A stretch of 64,000 nucleotides of DNA, taken from positions 1 to 64,000 of the forward strand of contig NZ_BNAY01000008.1 of assembly GCF_014654365.1 (NCBI RefSeq), in the 5' to 3' direction. The translations under genes were made by a program, and so were the position numbers. The notes beneath the pieces are model-generated. The model did not search any database. It saw only the letters and a list, made by a program, of their open reading frames with translations, and was not told the origin of the DNA. Positions within the stretch are counted from its first letter, which is position 1. Every line of letters begins with the position of its first letter. This DNA comes from Amycolatopsis oliviviridis (GTDB taxonomy: Bacteria > Actinomycetota > Actinomycetes > Mycobacteriales > Pseudonocardiaceae). Below are positions 44,241 through 53,187 of the stretch, piece after piece.

Positions 44241-45662
44241 TCACACGCGTTCGAGGACAACCACGGGGATCTCGCGGTCGGTCTTCTTCGCGTACTCGTT
44301 GTAGTCCGGCCAGACAGCGGCGAGCTTCTCCCACAGCTTCGCGCGGTCCTCGCCCTCCAGCGTCCGGGCCCGCGCGGTGAACTTGTCCGCCTTGACCTGC
44401 GCCTTGACCTCGGGGTTCGCCTGCAGGTTCTTGTACCAGCCCGGGTCCTCCGGCGCCCCGCCCTTCGAGGCCACGATCACCGGGTTGTTCTCGTCGTCGA
44501 ACTGGTAGATCAGCGCGAACTTGCGGTCCTCGCCGGTCTTGCGGCCCTTGGTGGTGAGGACGAGGCAGGGCGCGCCCTTCTCCCAGTCGTGGCCCACCTC
44601 GCCGTCGGTCTCTTCGTAGCGACGGACGTGCTCGTCACCGAAAAGCATGTCTGCGTTCCTCTCCTCGTGCTCGGGTGTCGTGGCGCCCCGCCAGTGTGAC
44701 GCGAACCGGTCGGTCGCGCTGATCAACTCGTGCAGGATGCCCGGCTCGTCGAACGCGTGACCGGCGTCGCCGACCATCACCAGTTCCGCGGTCGGCAGCA
44801 CCTGGCCGAGCTCCCACGCGGTGATGGCCGGGGTGACCACGTCGTAGCGTCCCTGGACCAGAACGCACGGGATGTCCCGAAGCTTCCCGGCGTCCCGGAG
44901 CAGCTGATCCTCGGCCAGCCAGCCGCCGTACCGGAAGTAGTGGTTCTCGATCCTCGCGATCGCGAGGGCGAATTCGGGATCGCTGAACGCGTCGATCACT
45001 TCGTCCCGCGGGCGCAGTTTGACCGTCTCCCCCTCCCAGCGGCTCCACGCGATCGCGGCGGGTCCGTGCACGGCGGGATCCGGATGACTCAGCAGTTCGT
45101 GGTACACCTCGATGAGGTTTTCCTGGCGGCGCGAAAACGGCACCGGGGCCAGGAAACGCGACCACGCCTCGGGGAAGAGGAACGCCGCTCCCCCGCCGTA
45201 GAGCCATTGCAGTTCCTTGGCCCGCAAAGTGGCCACCCCGCGCAGCACGAGTTCCGTGACGTGCCCGGGATGTGTTTCCGCGTAGGTCAGTCCGAGCACA
45301 CTCCCCCACGAGCCGCCGAAGACCATCCAGTGTTCGATGTCCAGATGCTCGCGCAACCGCTCGATGTCGGCGACGAGGTGCCACGTCGTGTTGACCGAGA
45401 GATCCGCCTCCGGTGTGGCACAGTTCGGCGTGCTGCGCCCGCAGCCGCGCTGGTCGAAGAGGACGATCCGGTACCGCTCCGGATCGAACAGTCTCCGATG
45501 TCTCGGGCTCGAACCACCTCCGGGGCCACCGTGCAGGAAAATCACTGGTTTGCCCTCGGGATCGCCGCATTCCTCCCAATAGATCTCGTTGCCGTCACCG
45601 ACAGGCAACATCCCTTGGACGTAAGGTTCGATTTCCGGGTAAAGGCCGAGCATGTCCGCCAC
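44241..45662 (-). CDS. Prolyl aminopeptidase fused to a deazaflavin (F420)-dependent nitroreductase-family domain
   Basis: A single 473-residue frame. Residues 1 to about 325 form a complete prolyl iminopeptidase: HGGPGGGSSP, GRSTPN, nucleophile GGSWGS, catalytic Asp in GRYDVVTP and His in GDAGHAF. From Met339 it continues as a Ddn-family domain (MLFGDEHVRRYEETDGEVGH, LTTKGRKTG, DPGWYKNLQANPEV), a fold that binds F420. The inner Met339 codon (44646-44648) has GAGGAGAGG upstream, so the second domain could also be made alone as a 135-residue protein. The linker is short (about 14 residues). The outer GTG start may instead be an ATG at 45653. Confidence 0.82.
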   Translation of the reverse strand: MADMLGLYPEIEPYVQGMLPVGDGNEIYWEECGDPEGKPVIFLHGGPGGGSSPRHRRLFDPERYRIVLFDQRGCGRSTPNCATPEADLSVNTTWHLVADIERLREHLDIEHWMVFGGSWGSVLGLTYAETHPGHVTELVLRGVATLRAKELQWLYGGGAAFLFPEAWSRFLAPVPFSRRQENLIEVYHELLSHPDPAVHGPAAIAWSRWEGETVKLRPRDEVIDAFSDPEFALAIARIENHYFRYGGWLAEDQLLRDAGKLRDIPCVLVQGRYDVVTPAITAWELGQVLPTAELVMVGDAGHAFDEPGILHELISATDRFASHWRGATTPEHEERNADMLFGDEHVRRYEETDGEVGHDWEKGAPCLVLTTKGRKTGEDRKFALIYQFDDENNPVIVASKGGAPEDPGWYKNLQANPEVKAQVKADKFTARARTLEGEDRAKLWEKLAAVWPDYNEYAKKTDREIPVVVLERV

Positions 45663-45691
45663 TATGCCCCAAACGCCAGCTTGGAGGTTCG

Positions 45692-46732
45692 ATGAAGGCC
45701 CGCCCCCACGTGACGCTGGAAGATGTGGCGCGCACCGCGGACGTGTCGCTCGCGACCGCGTCCCGCGTACTCAACGGCACCGCCACCGTCCGGGGAGATC
45801 TCCGCGAACGAGTGATCGCCGCGGCGGCCGACCTCTCCTATACCCCCAATGCTCACGCTCAGGCATTGGCCGGTGGCTCACAGCCCACGGTAGGGGTGAT
45901 CTGCCATGACGTCGGTGACCCGTATTTCGCCGCGATCGCCGGCGGGGTCATGCGCGTGGCGAGCGCGAACGACCTCCTGGTGATGCTCGCGAGCACTTTC
46001 CGCGATCCGGCCAAGGAGGTCGCGTACGTTTCGACGCTGCGCGCCCAGCGCGCGTCGGCCATTCTGCTGATCGGCTCCGCGTTCGAAGACAAAGCGTGGG
46101 AAAAGGCGATGGCCGCCGAACTCGAGCCGTACCGGCGCGGCGGCGGGCATGTCGCGGCGGTCAGCAGGCATCGCGGGCTCAAAGTGGACACCGTCCAGCC
46201 CGACAACCGGGGCGGCGGCGCCGAACTGGCGAAGGCGTTGCTGGACCTGGGACACCGGAAGTTCGCCGTACTCGCCGGGCCGAAGAGCCTCACCACCGTC
46301 GTCGACCGTCTCGACGGCTTCGCCGCGGAACTGCTGGAGCACGGCGTCGAACTGGCCGAAGACGCCGTCGTCGAGGCCGCGTTCACCCGTGACGGCGGCT
46401 ACGAGGCGATGGAGAAGGTTCTCGCCGGGCCGCGGAAGCACTGGCCGACGTGCGTGTTCGCGGTGACCGATGTGATGGCCATCGGCGCGATGGCCGCGCT
46501 GCGTGACGCGGGTGTCTCCGTACCCGGCGAGATGTCGATCGCCGGTTTTGACGACATCCCTGTAGTGCGCGATCTCACGCCGGCGCTGAGCACGGTCGCG
46601 CTGCCGCTGGAGAAGCTGGGCGAACGGGCCATGGACCTGGCACTCAAGGCCTCTCCAGGAACCCGGCCGCGTGTGGTGCGCATGTCCGGCGAAGTGGTCC
46701 TGCGCTCCAGCACCGCTTCCCCCGCCCGCTGA
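45692..46732 (+). CDS. LacI-family transcriptional regulator
   Basis: A 346-residue regulator. The N-terminal HTH reads TLEDVARTADVSLATASRVL and ends in the hinge NAHAQALAGG, the family's minor-groove helix. The ligand domain includes SIAGFDDIPVVRDLTPALST. A TTGGAGG ribosome site precedes the ATG. It lies directly upstream of a DUF993/TIM-barrel operon whose promoter has an 18-bp palindrome of LacI type, so it very likely represses that operon in response to a sugar or sugar derivative. Confidence 0.92.
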   Translation: MKARPHVTLEDVARTADVSLATASRVLNGTATVRGDLRERVIAAAADLSYTPNAHAQALAGGSQPTVGVICHDVGDPYFAAIAGGVMRVASANDLLVMLASTFRDPAKEVAYVSTLRAQRASAILLIGSAFEDKAWEKAMAAELEPYRRGGGHVAAVSRHRGLKVDTVQPDNRGGGAELAKALLDLGHRKFAVLAGPKSLTTVVDRLDGFAAELLEHGVELAEDAVVEAAFTRDGGYEAMEKVLAGPRKHWPTCVFAVTDVMAIGAMAALRDAGVSVPGEMSIAGFDDIPVVRDLTPALSTVALPLEKLGERAMDLALKASPGTRPRVVRMSGEVVLRSSTASPAR

Positions 46733-46737
46733 AACCC

Positions 46738-46789
46738 TTGTGCGGCGCCCGCGGCGTGACTTAACGTGGTCTGAGAAAGCGCTTTCTCA
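46738..46789 (+). promoter_or_regulatory. Promoter and LacI-type operator of the DUF993 operon
   Basis: A possible -35 TTGTGC (46738-46743) is 17 bases from TTAACG (46761-46766). Right after comes TGAGAAAGCGCTTTCTCA (46772-46789), a perfect 18-bp palindrome with the central CG pair typical of LacI-family sites. Its position near the transcription start fits repression by the upstream LacI protein. Confidence 0.7.
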
Positions 46790-46811
46790 CACCCCGCGCC
46801 ACGGAGACCCG

Positions 46812-47963
46812 ATGACCTTGATCGCCCTGCCCACCGCCGATGGCGGACTGGTGGAGTGGACGCCACAGGGGGCGGAAACGCCCGCGAAACCGGCGTCGCC
46901 GCCGACCTCCCGTATCGCCTACGCGGCCGCGCACGTGGTCGCCGACCCGTTCGCCGCCGCCGACCCCGAAGAAGGCGCGGTCCTGGACTGGGACACGACG
47001 CTCGCCTTCCGCGAACACCTGTGGTCCTGCGGTCTCGGCGTGGCCGAGGCGATGGACACCGCGCAGCGCGGGATGGGCCTGGACTGGGGCACCACCCAGG
47101 ACCTCATCCGGCGCACCGGCGCGCTCGCCGCCGGACGGCCGTGGGTGGCCGGTGTCGGCACCGACCAGCTCCCCGCCGGTGGCGCGACTCCTGAGTCCAT
47201 TGTGGACGCCTGGCGCGAGCAGCTGGACCTGGTCGGCGAGGCCGGGGCGATCCCGGTCGTGATGGCCAGCCGCGCGCTGGCCGCGTCGGCGTCCGGCCCC
47301 GCGGATTACCATGCCGCGTACGGGAAACTGCTCTCCGGCGCGGACCGTCCGGTCCTGCTGCACTGGCTGGGCGAGCAGTTCGACCCGGCGCTGGCGGGAT
47401 ACTGGGGCCACGGCGACGTCCGGGCGGCCGCCGGGGAACTGGGCAGGCTCTGCGCCGAGCACGCCGGCGCGATCGCGGGCGTCAAGGTCTCGGTGCTCGA
47501 CGCGTCGATCGAGACCGCGTTCCGCCGCGCGCTGCCCGAAGGCGTCGCGTGCTACACCGGCGACGACTTCAACTACCCGGAACTGATCGCCGGGGACGAT
47601 CAGGGCCACAGCGAAGCACTTCTGGGCATCTTCGACGCCGTCGCGCAGGTCGCGGGCGCCGCGCTCGCCCGGCTCGACGAAGGCGACAAGGCGGGCTTCC
47701 ACGGCCTGCTGGACCCGACGGTGGCCCTGAGCAGGGCGATCTTCCGCGCCCCCACCAGGAACTACAAGACCGGCGTCGTGTTCCTCGCCTATCTCAACGG
47801 GCACCAGAACCATTTCCGGATGGTCGCGGGCCGCGAATCGGCCCGGTCCATCACGCATCTGGCCGAACTTCTCAGGCTGGCGGACGCCGCCGGTGCGCTC
47901 GCCGATCCGGACCTCGCCGTCGCGCGGATGCGGCCGCTGCTGGCCGCGGCGGGGGTGGCGTGA
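46812..47963 (+). CDS. DUF993 family protein (dihydrodipicolinate-synthase-like)
   Basis: A 383-residue DUF993 protein, a TIM barrel distantly like DapA-type aldolases. Conserved parts include ISWD-like DWDTTLAFREHLW, GAGTDQ-like GVGTDQLP, GVKVSVLD with a possible Schiff-base Lys, and YTGDDFNYPELI. The reaction is unproven; clusters like this usually serve sugar or inositol-type breakdown. The ATG follows CGGAGA and the LacI operator. It overlaps the next gene by one base. Confidence 0.8.
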   Translation: MTLIALPTADGGLVEWTPQGAETPAKPASPPTSRIAYAAAHVVADPFAAADPEEGAVLDWDTTLAFREHLWSCGLGVAEAMDTAQRGMGLDWGTTQDLIRRTGALAAGRPWVAGVGTDQLPAGGATPESIVDAWREQLDLVGEAGAIPVVMASRALAASASGPADYHAAYGKLLSGADRPVLLHWLGEQFDPALAGYWGHGDVRAAAGELGRLCAEHAGAIAGVKVSVLDASIETAFRRALPEGVACYTGDDFNYPELIAGDDQGHSEALLGIFDAVAQVAGAALARLDEGDKAGFHGLLDPTVALSRAIFRAPTRNYKTGVVFLAYLNGHQNHFRMVAGRESARSITHLAELLRLADAAGALADPDLAVARMRPLLAAAGVA

Positions 47964-48769
47964 TGGACCGGTTGAGCCTCAACCAGATCACCACCAAGGC
48001 GTGGTCGCTGCCGGAGGCCGTGGCGGGCTGTGCCGAGGCGGGCGTCCGCTGGATCGGCCTGTGGCGGGACAAGGTCGCCGAGACCGGCGTCGCGGAGACG
48101 GCCCGGCTGCTCAAGGAGTACGACGTCGGCGTGTCGTCGTTGTGCCGTGGCGGTTTCTTCACCGGGATCACCCCGGAAGGGTCCCCTGTGGACGGTGTCG
48201 CGCAGACCAGGGAGGCGATCGACGAAGCGGCCGCGCTGGGCGCGGACGTCCTCGTCCTGGTCGTCGGCGGGGTGAACGGCGATCTCGCGTCGTCGCGCCA
48301 GCGGGTCGCCGACGCGGTCGGCGAGCTCGCCCCGTACGCCGGTGAGCGCGGTGTGCGGCTCGGCCTGGAGCCCCTGCATCCCATGCAGTGCGCCGAACGG
48401 TCGGTGCTGTCCACAGTGGATCAAGCGCTGGCCGTCGCGCTGGAGCATCCGGCCGAACAGGTCGGCGTGATCGTCGACGAGTTCCACGTGTGGTGGGACC
48501 CGCGGATCGAGGAGTCGATCGCCGCGGCGGCCGGGCGGATCGCCGGATTCCATGTGTGCGACCAGAAGGTGCCGCTGACCGACACGCTGCTGGGCCGGGC
48601 GCTGCCCGGTGACGGCCCGATCGACCACCGGCGGCTGAAGGCGTGCGTCGAGGCCGCCGGGTACACCGGGCCGATCGAGGTCGAGGTGTTCGACGCCGAC
48701 CTCTGGCGCCGTCCGGGCGGCGAAGTCCTCGCGGAGACCATCGCCGCGTACCGGGATCACGTCGCCTGA
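47963..48769 (+). CDS. Sugar phosphate isomerase/epimerase (xylose-isomerase-like TIM barrel)
   Basis: A 268-residue AP-endonuclease-2-type TIM barrel. Metal-binding residues are visible in LGLEPLHP, GVIVDEFHVWW, GFHVCDQK and IEVEVFD. Such enzymes isomerise or epimerise sugars or keto acids. It is coupled to the DUF993 gene and shares its LacI control. The Gfo/Idh/MocA oxidoreductase that often accompanies this pair in other actinobacteria is not present here. Confidence 0.88.
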   Translation: MDRLSLNQITTKAWSLPEAVAGCAEAGVRWIGLWRDKVAETGVAETARLLKEYDVGVSSLCRGGFFTGITPEGSPVDGVAQTREAIDEAAALGADVLVLVVGGVNGDLASSRQRVADAVGELAPYAGERGVRLGLEPLHPMQCAERSVLSTVDQALAVALEHPAEQVGVIVDEFHVWWDPRIEESIAAAAGRIAGFHVCDQKVPLTDTLLGRALPGDGPIDHRRLKACVEAAGYTGPIEVEVFDADLWRRPGGEVLAETIAAYRDHVA

Positions 48770-48845
48770 GACCTGACGAAAGTAAGGGGCACTCGCTGCC
48801 CTGGGTGGGCTGTCCGGGAGGCCGTGGTTTCCTAGCGTTCGCGGT

Positions 48846-50330
48846 ATGAAACCACGGCTCCTCTGGTGGCTGGGCACAGCGCTGCTCGTGCTCGCCGTCC
48901 ACAGCGACTGGAACGTCCCTCTCGCCGCGTGGGTGTTCCCGATCTTCCTGCTCCGCTACGCCCGGCAGGTCCCCGTCCGGCGCGCGATCCGGATGGTGGG
49001 CCTGTCCCTGCTGATCGGGCAGGTGTTCTGGCTAGGGGTCACCGGCCTGCTGTTCGTGCTCTCCGGTCTGCTCGCCTTCCTCCTGCTCGCGGTGCTGCAG
49101 ACGACGGCGTTCCTGGCCGACCGCCTGTACGCCGATCGCGCGGTACCGTTGCGGACACTGGTGTTCCCGGTGACGCTCGTCGCGGGCGAGTACCTCTTCA
49201 CCGTGATCACCGGCTTCGGCGACTTCGGCGCGCTCGGCAGCACCCAGTCCGGGAACCTGCCGCTGCTCCAGACGGCGTCGGTGACCGGCGTGTACGGCCT
49301 CACCTTCGTCCTCGCGTGGTTCGCCTCGGTGGTGAACACCGGGTGGGCGGAAGGGTGGCCGCGGGTCAGGCGCACGGCGCTCGTCCACGCCTGCGTGCTC
49401 GGCCTGGTGTTCATCGCCGGTGGCGCGCGGTTGCTGTTCGACGCCCCCACGACGAACACCGTCCGGGTCGCGGGGATCAGTCCTTCGGCCGACGCCGACA
49501 AGGCGAGTTCCGGCGCGCTGGAGCGGATCGGGGTGAAGTACTGGCGTGCCCAGGAAGTCGGCGCGGCCGACCCCGTCGCGGTCGGCGCGGCATTCGCGCC
49601 GGTCACCGAAGATCTCGTGACCAGGACCCGGCAGCAGGCGTCCGCGGGGGCGAAGATCGTTGTCTGGCCCGAAACGCATGCCCGCGTGCTGGAACGCGAC
49701 CAGGACGCGCTGCTGAAGCGGGTCGGCGCCGAAGCGAGGCAAGCGGGGATCCACGTGGGGCTCGCCTACGCGCTGTACACCAAGCAGGCCCCCTATATCC
49801 GCAACCTGGCCGTGCTCGTCACGCCGACCGGCGAAGTGGCGTGGACCTACGACAAAACGCATCCGACGCCGATGGAACCGATGACTCCCGGTCCCGGCAT
49901 CGTCCCCACCGCGGATTCGGCATACGGACGGCTCGCGACGGTCATCTGCTACGACGCGGATTTCCCGGGCCTGATGCGCCAGGCCGCGGACAAGGAGACC
50001 GCGCTGATGCTCGTCCCCGCCAACGACTGGCCGGGATTCGGCTCGCTGCACGCGGAAAAGGCCACGTTCCGCGCGGTGGAAAACGGTTACTCGCTCTTCC
50101 GGCACTCCACCCACGGAAATTCCACAGCCGTGGACAGTCAGGGCCGGGTACTCGGGCACGCCGACTACTTCCGCACCGATCAGCAGACGCTCGTCGCGGA
50201 TCTTCCGGTACAGCCGAGAACACAGACCGTGTACAGCCGTGTCGGCGACGTGTTCGCCTGGCTGTGTCTCGCCGTCGCCGCACTCTGTCCTTTGTGGACA
50301 TACCGACGCGGGCGCACAGGGAAACGTTAG
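48846..50330 (+). CDS. Lnt-like membrane carbon-nitrogen hydrolase
   Basis: A 494-residue protein with about six N-terminal helices, a nitrilase domain (about 205-455) and a last helix, the layout of apolipoprotein N-acyltransferase. The catalytic Glu is in VVWPETHA, the Lys in YDKTHPTPMEP and the Cys in VICYDADFP. The segment after the Lys differs from true Lnt (usually LVPFGE), so another acyl or amide substrate is possible. It stands alone between the sugar operon and a response regulator. Confidence 0.8.
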   Translation: MKPRLLWWLGTALLVLAVHSDWNVPLAAWVFPIFLLRYARQVPVRRAIRMVGLSLLIGQVFWLGVTGLLFVLSGLLAFLLLAVLQTTAFLADRLYADRAVPLRTLVFPVTLVAGEYLFTVITGFGDFGALGSTQSGNLPLLQTASVTGVYGLTFVLAWFASVVNTGWAEGWPRVRRTALVHACVLGLVFIAGGARLLFDAPTTNTVRVAGISPSADADKASSGALERIGVKYWRAQEVGAADPVAVGAAFAPVTEDLVTRTRQQASAGAKIVVWPETHARVLERDQDALLKRVGAEARQAGIHVGLAYALYTKQAPYIRNLAVLVTPTGEVAWTYDKTHPTPMEPMTPGPGIVPTADSAYGRLATVICYDADFPGLMRQAADKETALMLVPANDWPGFGSLHAEKATFRAVENGYSLFRHSTHGNSTAVDSQGRVLGHADYFRTDQQTLVADLPVQPRTQTVYSRVGDVFAWLCLAVAALCPLWTYRRGRTGKR

Positions 50331-50406
50331 CGCCCTGTTACGCAATGGGTGGTGTTCGTAACGTCTTAGCCGAAAAGAACAGTGTTCAACGGTTAAGCTC
50401 CCCCGC

Positions 50407-51108
50407 ATGCCGAAACTGCTGGTGGTGGAGGACGACGACGCGATCGGCGGCGTCCTCGAATCGACCCTCCGTCTGCACGGCTACGAGGTTTCCTGGCAGC
50501 GTGACGGCCGCACCGCGCTCGCGGCGGCGGAGGCCGACGACATCGACTTCGTCCTGCTCGATCTCGGCCTGCCGGATCTGGACGGGGTCGAGGTCTGCCG
50601 CCGGCTGCGCGCGGCGCTCCCCGGCGCGGTCCTGGTCATCCTGACCGCCCGGCAGGAGGAGATGGACGTAGTCGTCGGCCTGGAGGCCGGGGCCGACGAC
50701 TACCTCACCAAACCCATCCGGCTCGGCGAACTCCTCGCCAGGGTGCGGGCGCATCTGCGGCGCGGAACAGCGCCGCCGGAGAGCAGGCCCGCGATCGCCG
50801 TCGGGCATCTGCGGGTGGACACCGCCGGACGGCGGGTCAGCGTCGGCGGGCGGGAGATCTCTTTGCGAGCCAAGGAGTTCGACCTGCTCGCCCGGCTGGC
50901 CGAGCAGCCGGGCGTCGCGGTCAGCCGGGACACGCTGATGTCCGAGGTGTGGGACGCGCACTGGTACGGCTCCACCAAGACCCTGGACGTCCACATCGCG
51001 GCGCTGCGGCGGAAGCTGACCGAGTCGGCGCCCACCCCCGAGCAGGCGCCGAGGATCTCGACGCTGCGCGGCCACGGCTATCGCTTGGAACAGCCCTTCG
51101 AGGGCTAG
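50407..51108 (+). CDS. OmpR-family response regulator
   Basis: A 233-residue regulator: receiver domain with VEDDD, phosphorylation Asp in LLDLGLPDLDG and Lys in LTKPIRL, then an OmpR winged helix ending LRGHGYRLE. The likely partner kinase is at 53810-55117, separated by an ABC operon on the opposite strand. Upstream, GTGTTC recurs 30 bases apart (50352 and 50382) and GTTACG/CGTAAC form an inverted repeat (50337-50362), possible self-binding sites. Confidence 0.9.
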   Translation: MPKLLVVEDDDAIGGVLESTLRLHGYEVSWQRDGRTALAAAEADDIDFVLLDLGLPDLDGVEVCRRLRAALPGAVLVILTARQEEMDVVVGLEAGADDYLTKPIRLGELLARVRAHLRRGTAPPESRPAIAVGHLRVDTAGRRVSVGGREISLRAKEFDLLARLAEQPGVAVSRDTLMSEVWDAHWYGSTKTLDVHIAALRRKLTESAPTPEQAPRISTLRGHGYRLEQPFEG

Positions 51109-51160
51109 TTCAGGGCACGTCCAGGCAGGCGGCACCGGAGCGCACTGGGCCGGGGTGGTC

Positions 51161-51213
51161 GTTGTGAAGGCCACTTTCGCAACCTTCAACGTTGCGAAGG
51201 TGGCTTTCACAAC
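51161..51213. repeat. 53-bp dispersed palindrome, copy 3 (inverted)
   Basis: The same 23-7-23 structure as copies 1 and 2, with the loop in the opposite sense (CTTCAAC), so the whole unit is reversed. It lies 53 bases past the response regulator's stop. The gap 51109-51415 also holds an imperfect GAAGGG-type hairpin (about 51278-51321) and a single MITE-like end. Confidence 0.9.
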
Positions 51214-51339
51214 GCCGCCGACCCACCAGACCACCCCGATCCGCGCCCGCGGCGCCCACAAACCACCAACCGCGACGCGAAGGGCGCTTTCCCCGCATGG
51301 GACGCCGGGAAAGCCCCTTCACCTCACGCGACCGCCACT

Positions 51340-51384
51340 TTTGCCCTACCCCCTCGATAACCAGCCTCACCACTCACGACCCGC
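51340..51384. repeat. Single end of the MITE-like element
   Basis: The stretch ending CACCACTCACGACCC aligns base for base over about 40 positions with the right inverted repeat of the element at 33033-33265. No partner repeat is nearby, so it is probably a remnant. Confidence 0.55.
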
Positions 51385-51415
51385 GCGCCCAGGCAAGCCG
51401 CGTTCGCCCTACTTC

Positions 51416-52531
51416 TCAGTAGTCCCGCAGGTCGGAAACCTCGTCGCGGGCGGCGAGTTGCGCGATCCGCGCCGACGCCGCCACGCACGACACGATCACC
51501 ACCGCCCCCAGCAGCGCGAAGTACCCGTGGGGGAAGGCCACCCATTCCGCCGGGGTGAGCAGGACGAACAACACGCCCAGCAGGTGCCCGGCGATCAGGC
51601 CCCCGCCGCCGACGATCAGCGCGTCGCCCGCGATGAACGTCGCCACCTGACGGCGTTTCCCGCCGAGGGTGCTGACGATCAGCAGGTCACGACGGCGTTC
51701 GTTGAGCGCCAGTCCGAACGACGGCCCCGCGGCGGCCGCGGCGAGCACGAGCGAAGCCACCCGGTCCACATTGGCCGCGACGCAGCCATCCCTGGTCAGG
51801 GCGGACGAGATCGCGAACGCCACCGCCAGCGCGACCAGCGCCACCGACCGCGCCAGCAGCGCGCTCCGCCACGAAATGGACAGCGCGAGCACCCCGGCGA
51901 GCCCCGACACGAGCGGCCTGAGCATTCCGCCGATCACCCGTTTGCCCTTGCGCAGCCCCAGTTCCACCAGCCGCCACAACAGCATCGTGCCGCCCGCCCA
52001 GCCGAGCAGCGGCCAGACGAAGGCGAGCGCGAGCAGGACGAGGTCGAGGCCGTAGGGCGACCACCAGGGCGGACCGTCGTCGGCGGGGACGAAATACCAC
52101 TCGCGCAGGACCGGCGGCAGGACGGCGATCGCCGCGACGACCAGCCCCGCGAGCAGCAAGAGAACGATTTCCCGGACGAGGGACAAGCCGGTTCCGGGGA
52201 GGAATCCCCCCACCAGCGACAGCACGACGCCGGCGAGGCCACCGGCCAGTCCGGCGACCGCGGCTTCGGCGGCGGCGAGTCCGACGACCTGCCCGCCGGT
52301 CGCGCCGCGGGCACGCAGGAGGTCGTGATCGCTCCGCAGCGAACGCTCCGACGGGGCGGCCAGCAGGACCGCCAGCACCGTTGCGGGCACCCATGGCGGC
52401 GCCGGTTCCCATTCCCAGCCGTGCGCCGCGAGCAGGGTGGTGACGAGCAGGGCCCCGGCCGCGGGCATGCCGAGCCGGACGGGGCGCACGCGCGCGATCC
52501 CGCCGACCCACAACGCCATCGCCGCGATCAC
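51416..52531 (-). CDS. FtsX-like ABC transporter permease
   Basis: A 371-residue membrane protein with about eight to ten helices. It resembles MacB/FtsX-type permeases (LLRARGATGGQVVGL and STLGGKRRQVATF are the paired cytoplasmic coupling loops), here as one fused, shortened protein. These permeases move lipids or peptides or act as mechanical transmitters rather than importers. The GTG overlaps the upstream ATPase stop by four bases. It lies between the response regulator and the kinase of the two-component system, on the other strand, like BceAB-type detoxification systems. Confidence 0.78.
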   Translation of the reverse strand: MIAAMALWVGGIARVRPVRLGMPAAGALLVTTLLAAHGWEWEPAPPWVPATVLAVLLAAPSERSLRSDHDLLRARGATGGQVVGLAAAEAAVAGLAGGLAGVVLSLVGGFLPGTGLSLVREIVLLLLAGLVVAAIAVLPPVLREWYFVPADDGPPWWSPYGLDLVLLALAFVWPLLGWAGGTMLLWRLVELGLRKGKRVIGGMLRPLVSGLAGVLALSISWRSALLARSVALVALAVAFAISSALTRDGCVAANVDRVASLVLAAAAAGPSFGLALNERRRDLLIVSTLGGKRRQVATFIAGDALIVGGGGLIAGHLLGVLFVLLTPAEWVAFPHGYFALLGAVVIVSCVAASARIAQLAARDEVSDLRDY

Positions 52532-53187
52532 CGGTCCCGCACCAGCTTCCCGTCGACCATCGCCCAGCGTTCGCCGAACAACTCCGCCGGGGCCTGCTCG
52601 GCCGTGGCCACCAGCAGCCCGGCGGCCAGCCCGTCCGCGGCCCGCACGAGCCTGCCGAGAAGCCGCTCCGCCGCCGGACGGTCCAGCCAGCCCGCCGGGT
52701 CGTCGGCGAGGATGAGTTTCGGCGCGGGCGCGAGCGCCCTGGCCAGGATGGCCAGCCGGATCTGCTCGCCGGTCAGGTCGCGGGGCGCCTTCTTGGCGAA
52801 GCCCGTCAGGCCCACCAGCTCCAGCGCGCCGTCGACGGCGTCGCGGACCGCGGTGCCGGTCCGGCCCGCGAGGACCAGCGGCAGGGCGACGTTCAGCCGG
52901 ACGTCGAGATCGCGCAGCAGCCCGCCGTCCTGCAGCACCAGCCCGATCAGGTCGGGGCCGGGCGGCGACGGCTCGAACGCGGGCCAGTCGATGGTGCCCG
53001 CAGTCGGCTTCTTCATCCCGGCGAGCAGGTGCAGCAGCGTGGTCTTCCCGGCGCCCGCCCTGCCGGTCACCACCGCCCGGGTCTCCGCGCCGATCACGCA
53101 GCTGACGCCGTGCACGGCGACCACCGCGGTCAGCCCGGAACCATAGGTGTGCGCCAGCTCGTCGGTGCGGACCAGCGGGGCGGTCAC
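52528..53187 (-). CDS. ABC transporter ATPase with intact Walker A but Asp in place of the catalytic Glu
   Basis: A 219-residue ATPase. Walker A is GRAGAGKTTLL and the Q-loop region LIGLVLQDGGLL. The signature is LTGEQIRLAI, not LSGGQ. Walker B is LILADDPAGWLD, so the residue after the Walker B Asp is Asp, not the usual catalytic Glu. It can probably bind ATP but hydrolyse it poorly. It overlaps the upstream ATPase-like gene and the downstream permease by four bases each (GTGA), a tight three-gene unit. Confidence 0.82.
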   Translation of the reverse strand: MTAPLVRTDELAHTYGSGLTAVVAVHGVSCVIGAETRAVVTGRAGAGKTTLLHLLAGMKKPTAGTIDWPAFEPSPPGPDLIGLVLQDGGLLRDLDVRLNVALPLVLAGRTGTAVRDAVDGALELVGLTGFAKKAPRDLTGEQIRLAILARALAPAPKLILADDPAGWLDRPAAERLLGRLVRAADGLAAGLLVATAEQAPAELFGERWAMVDGKLVRDR

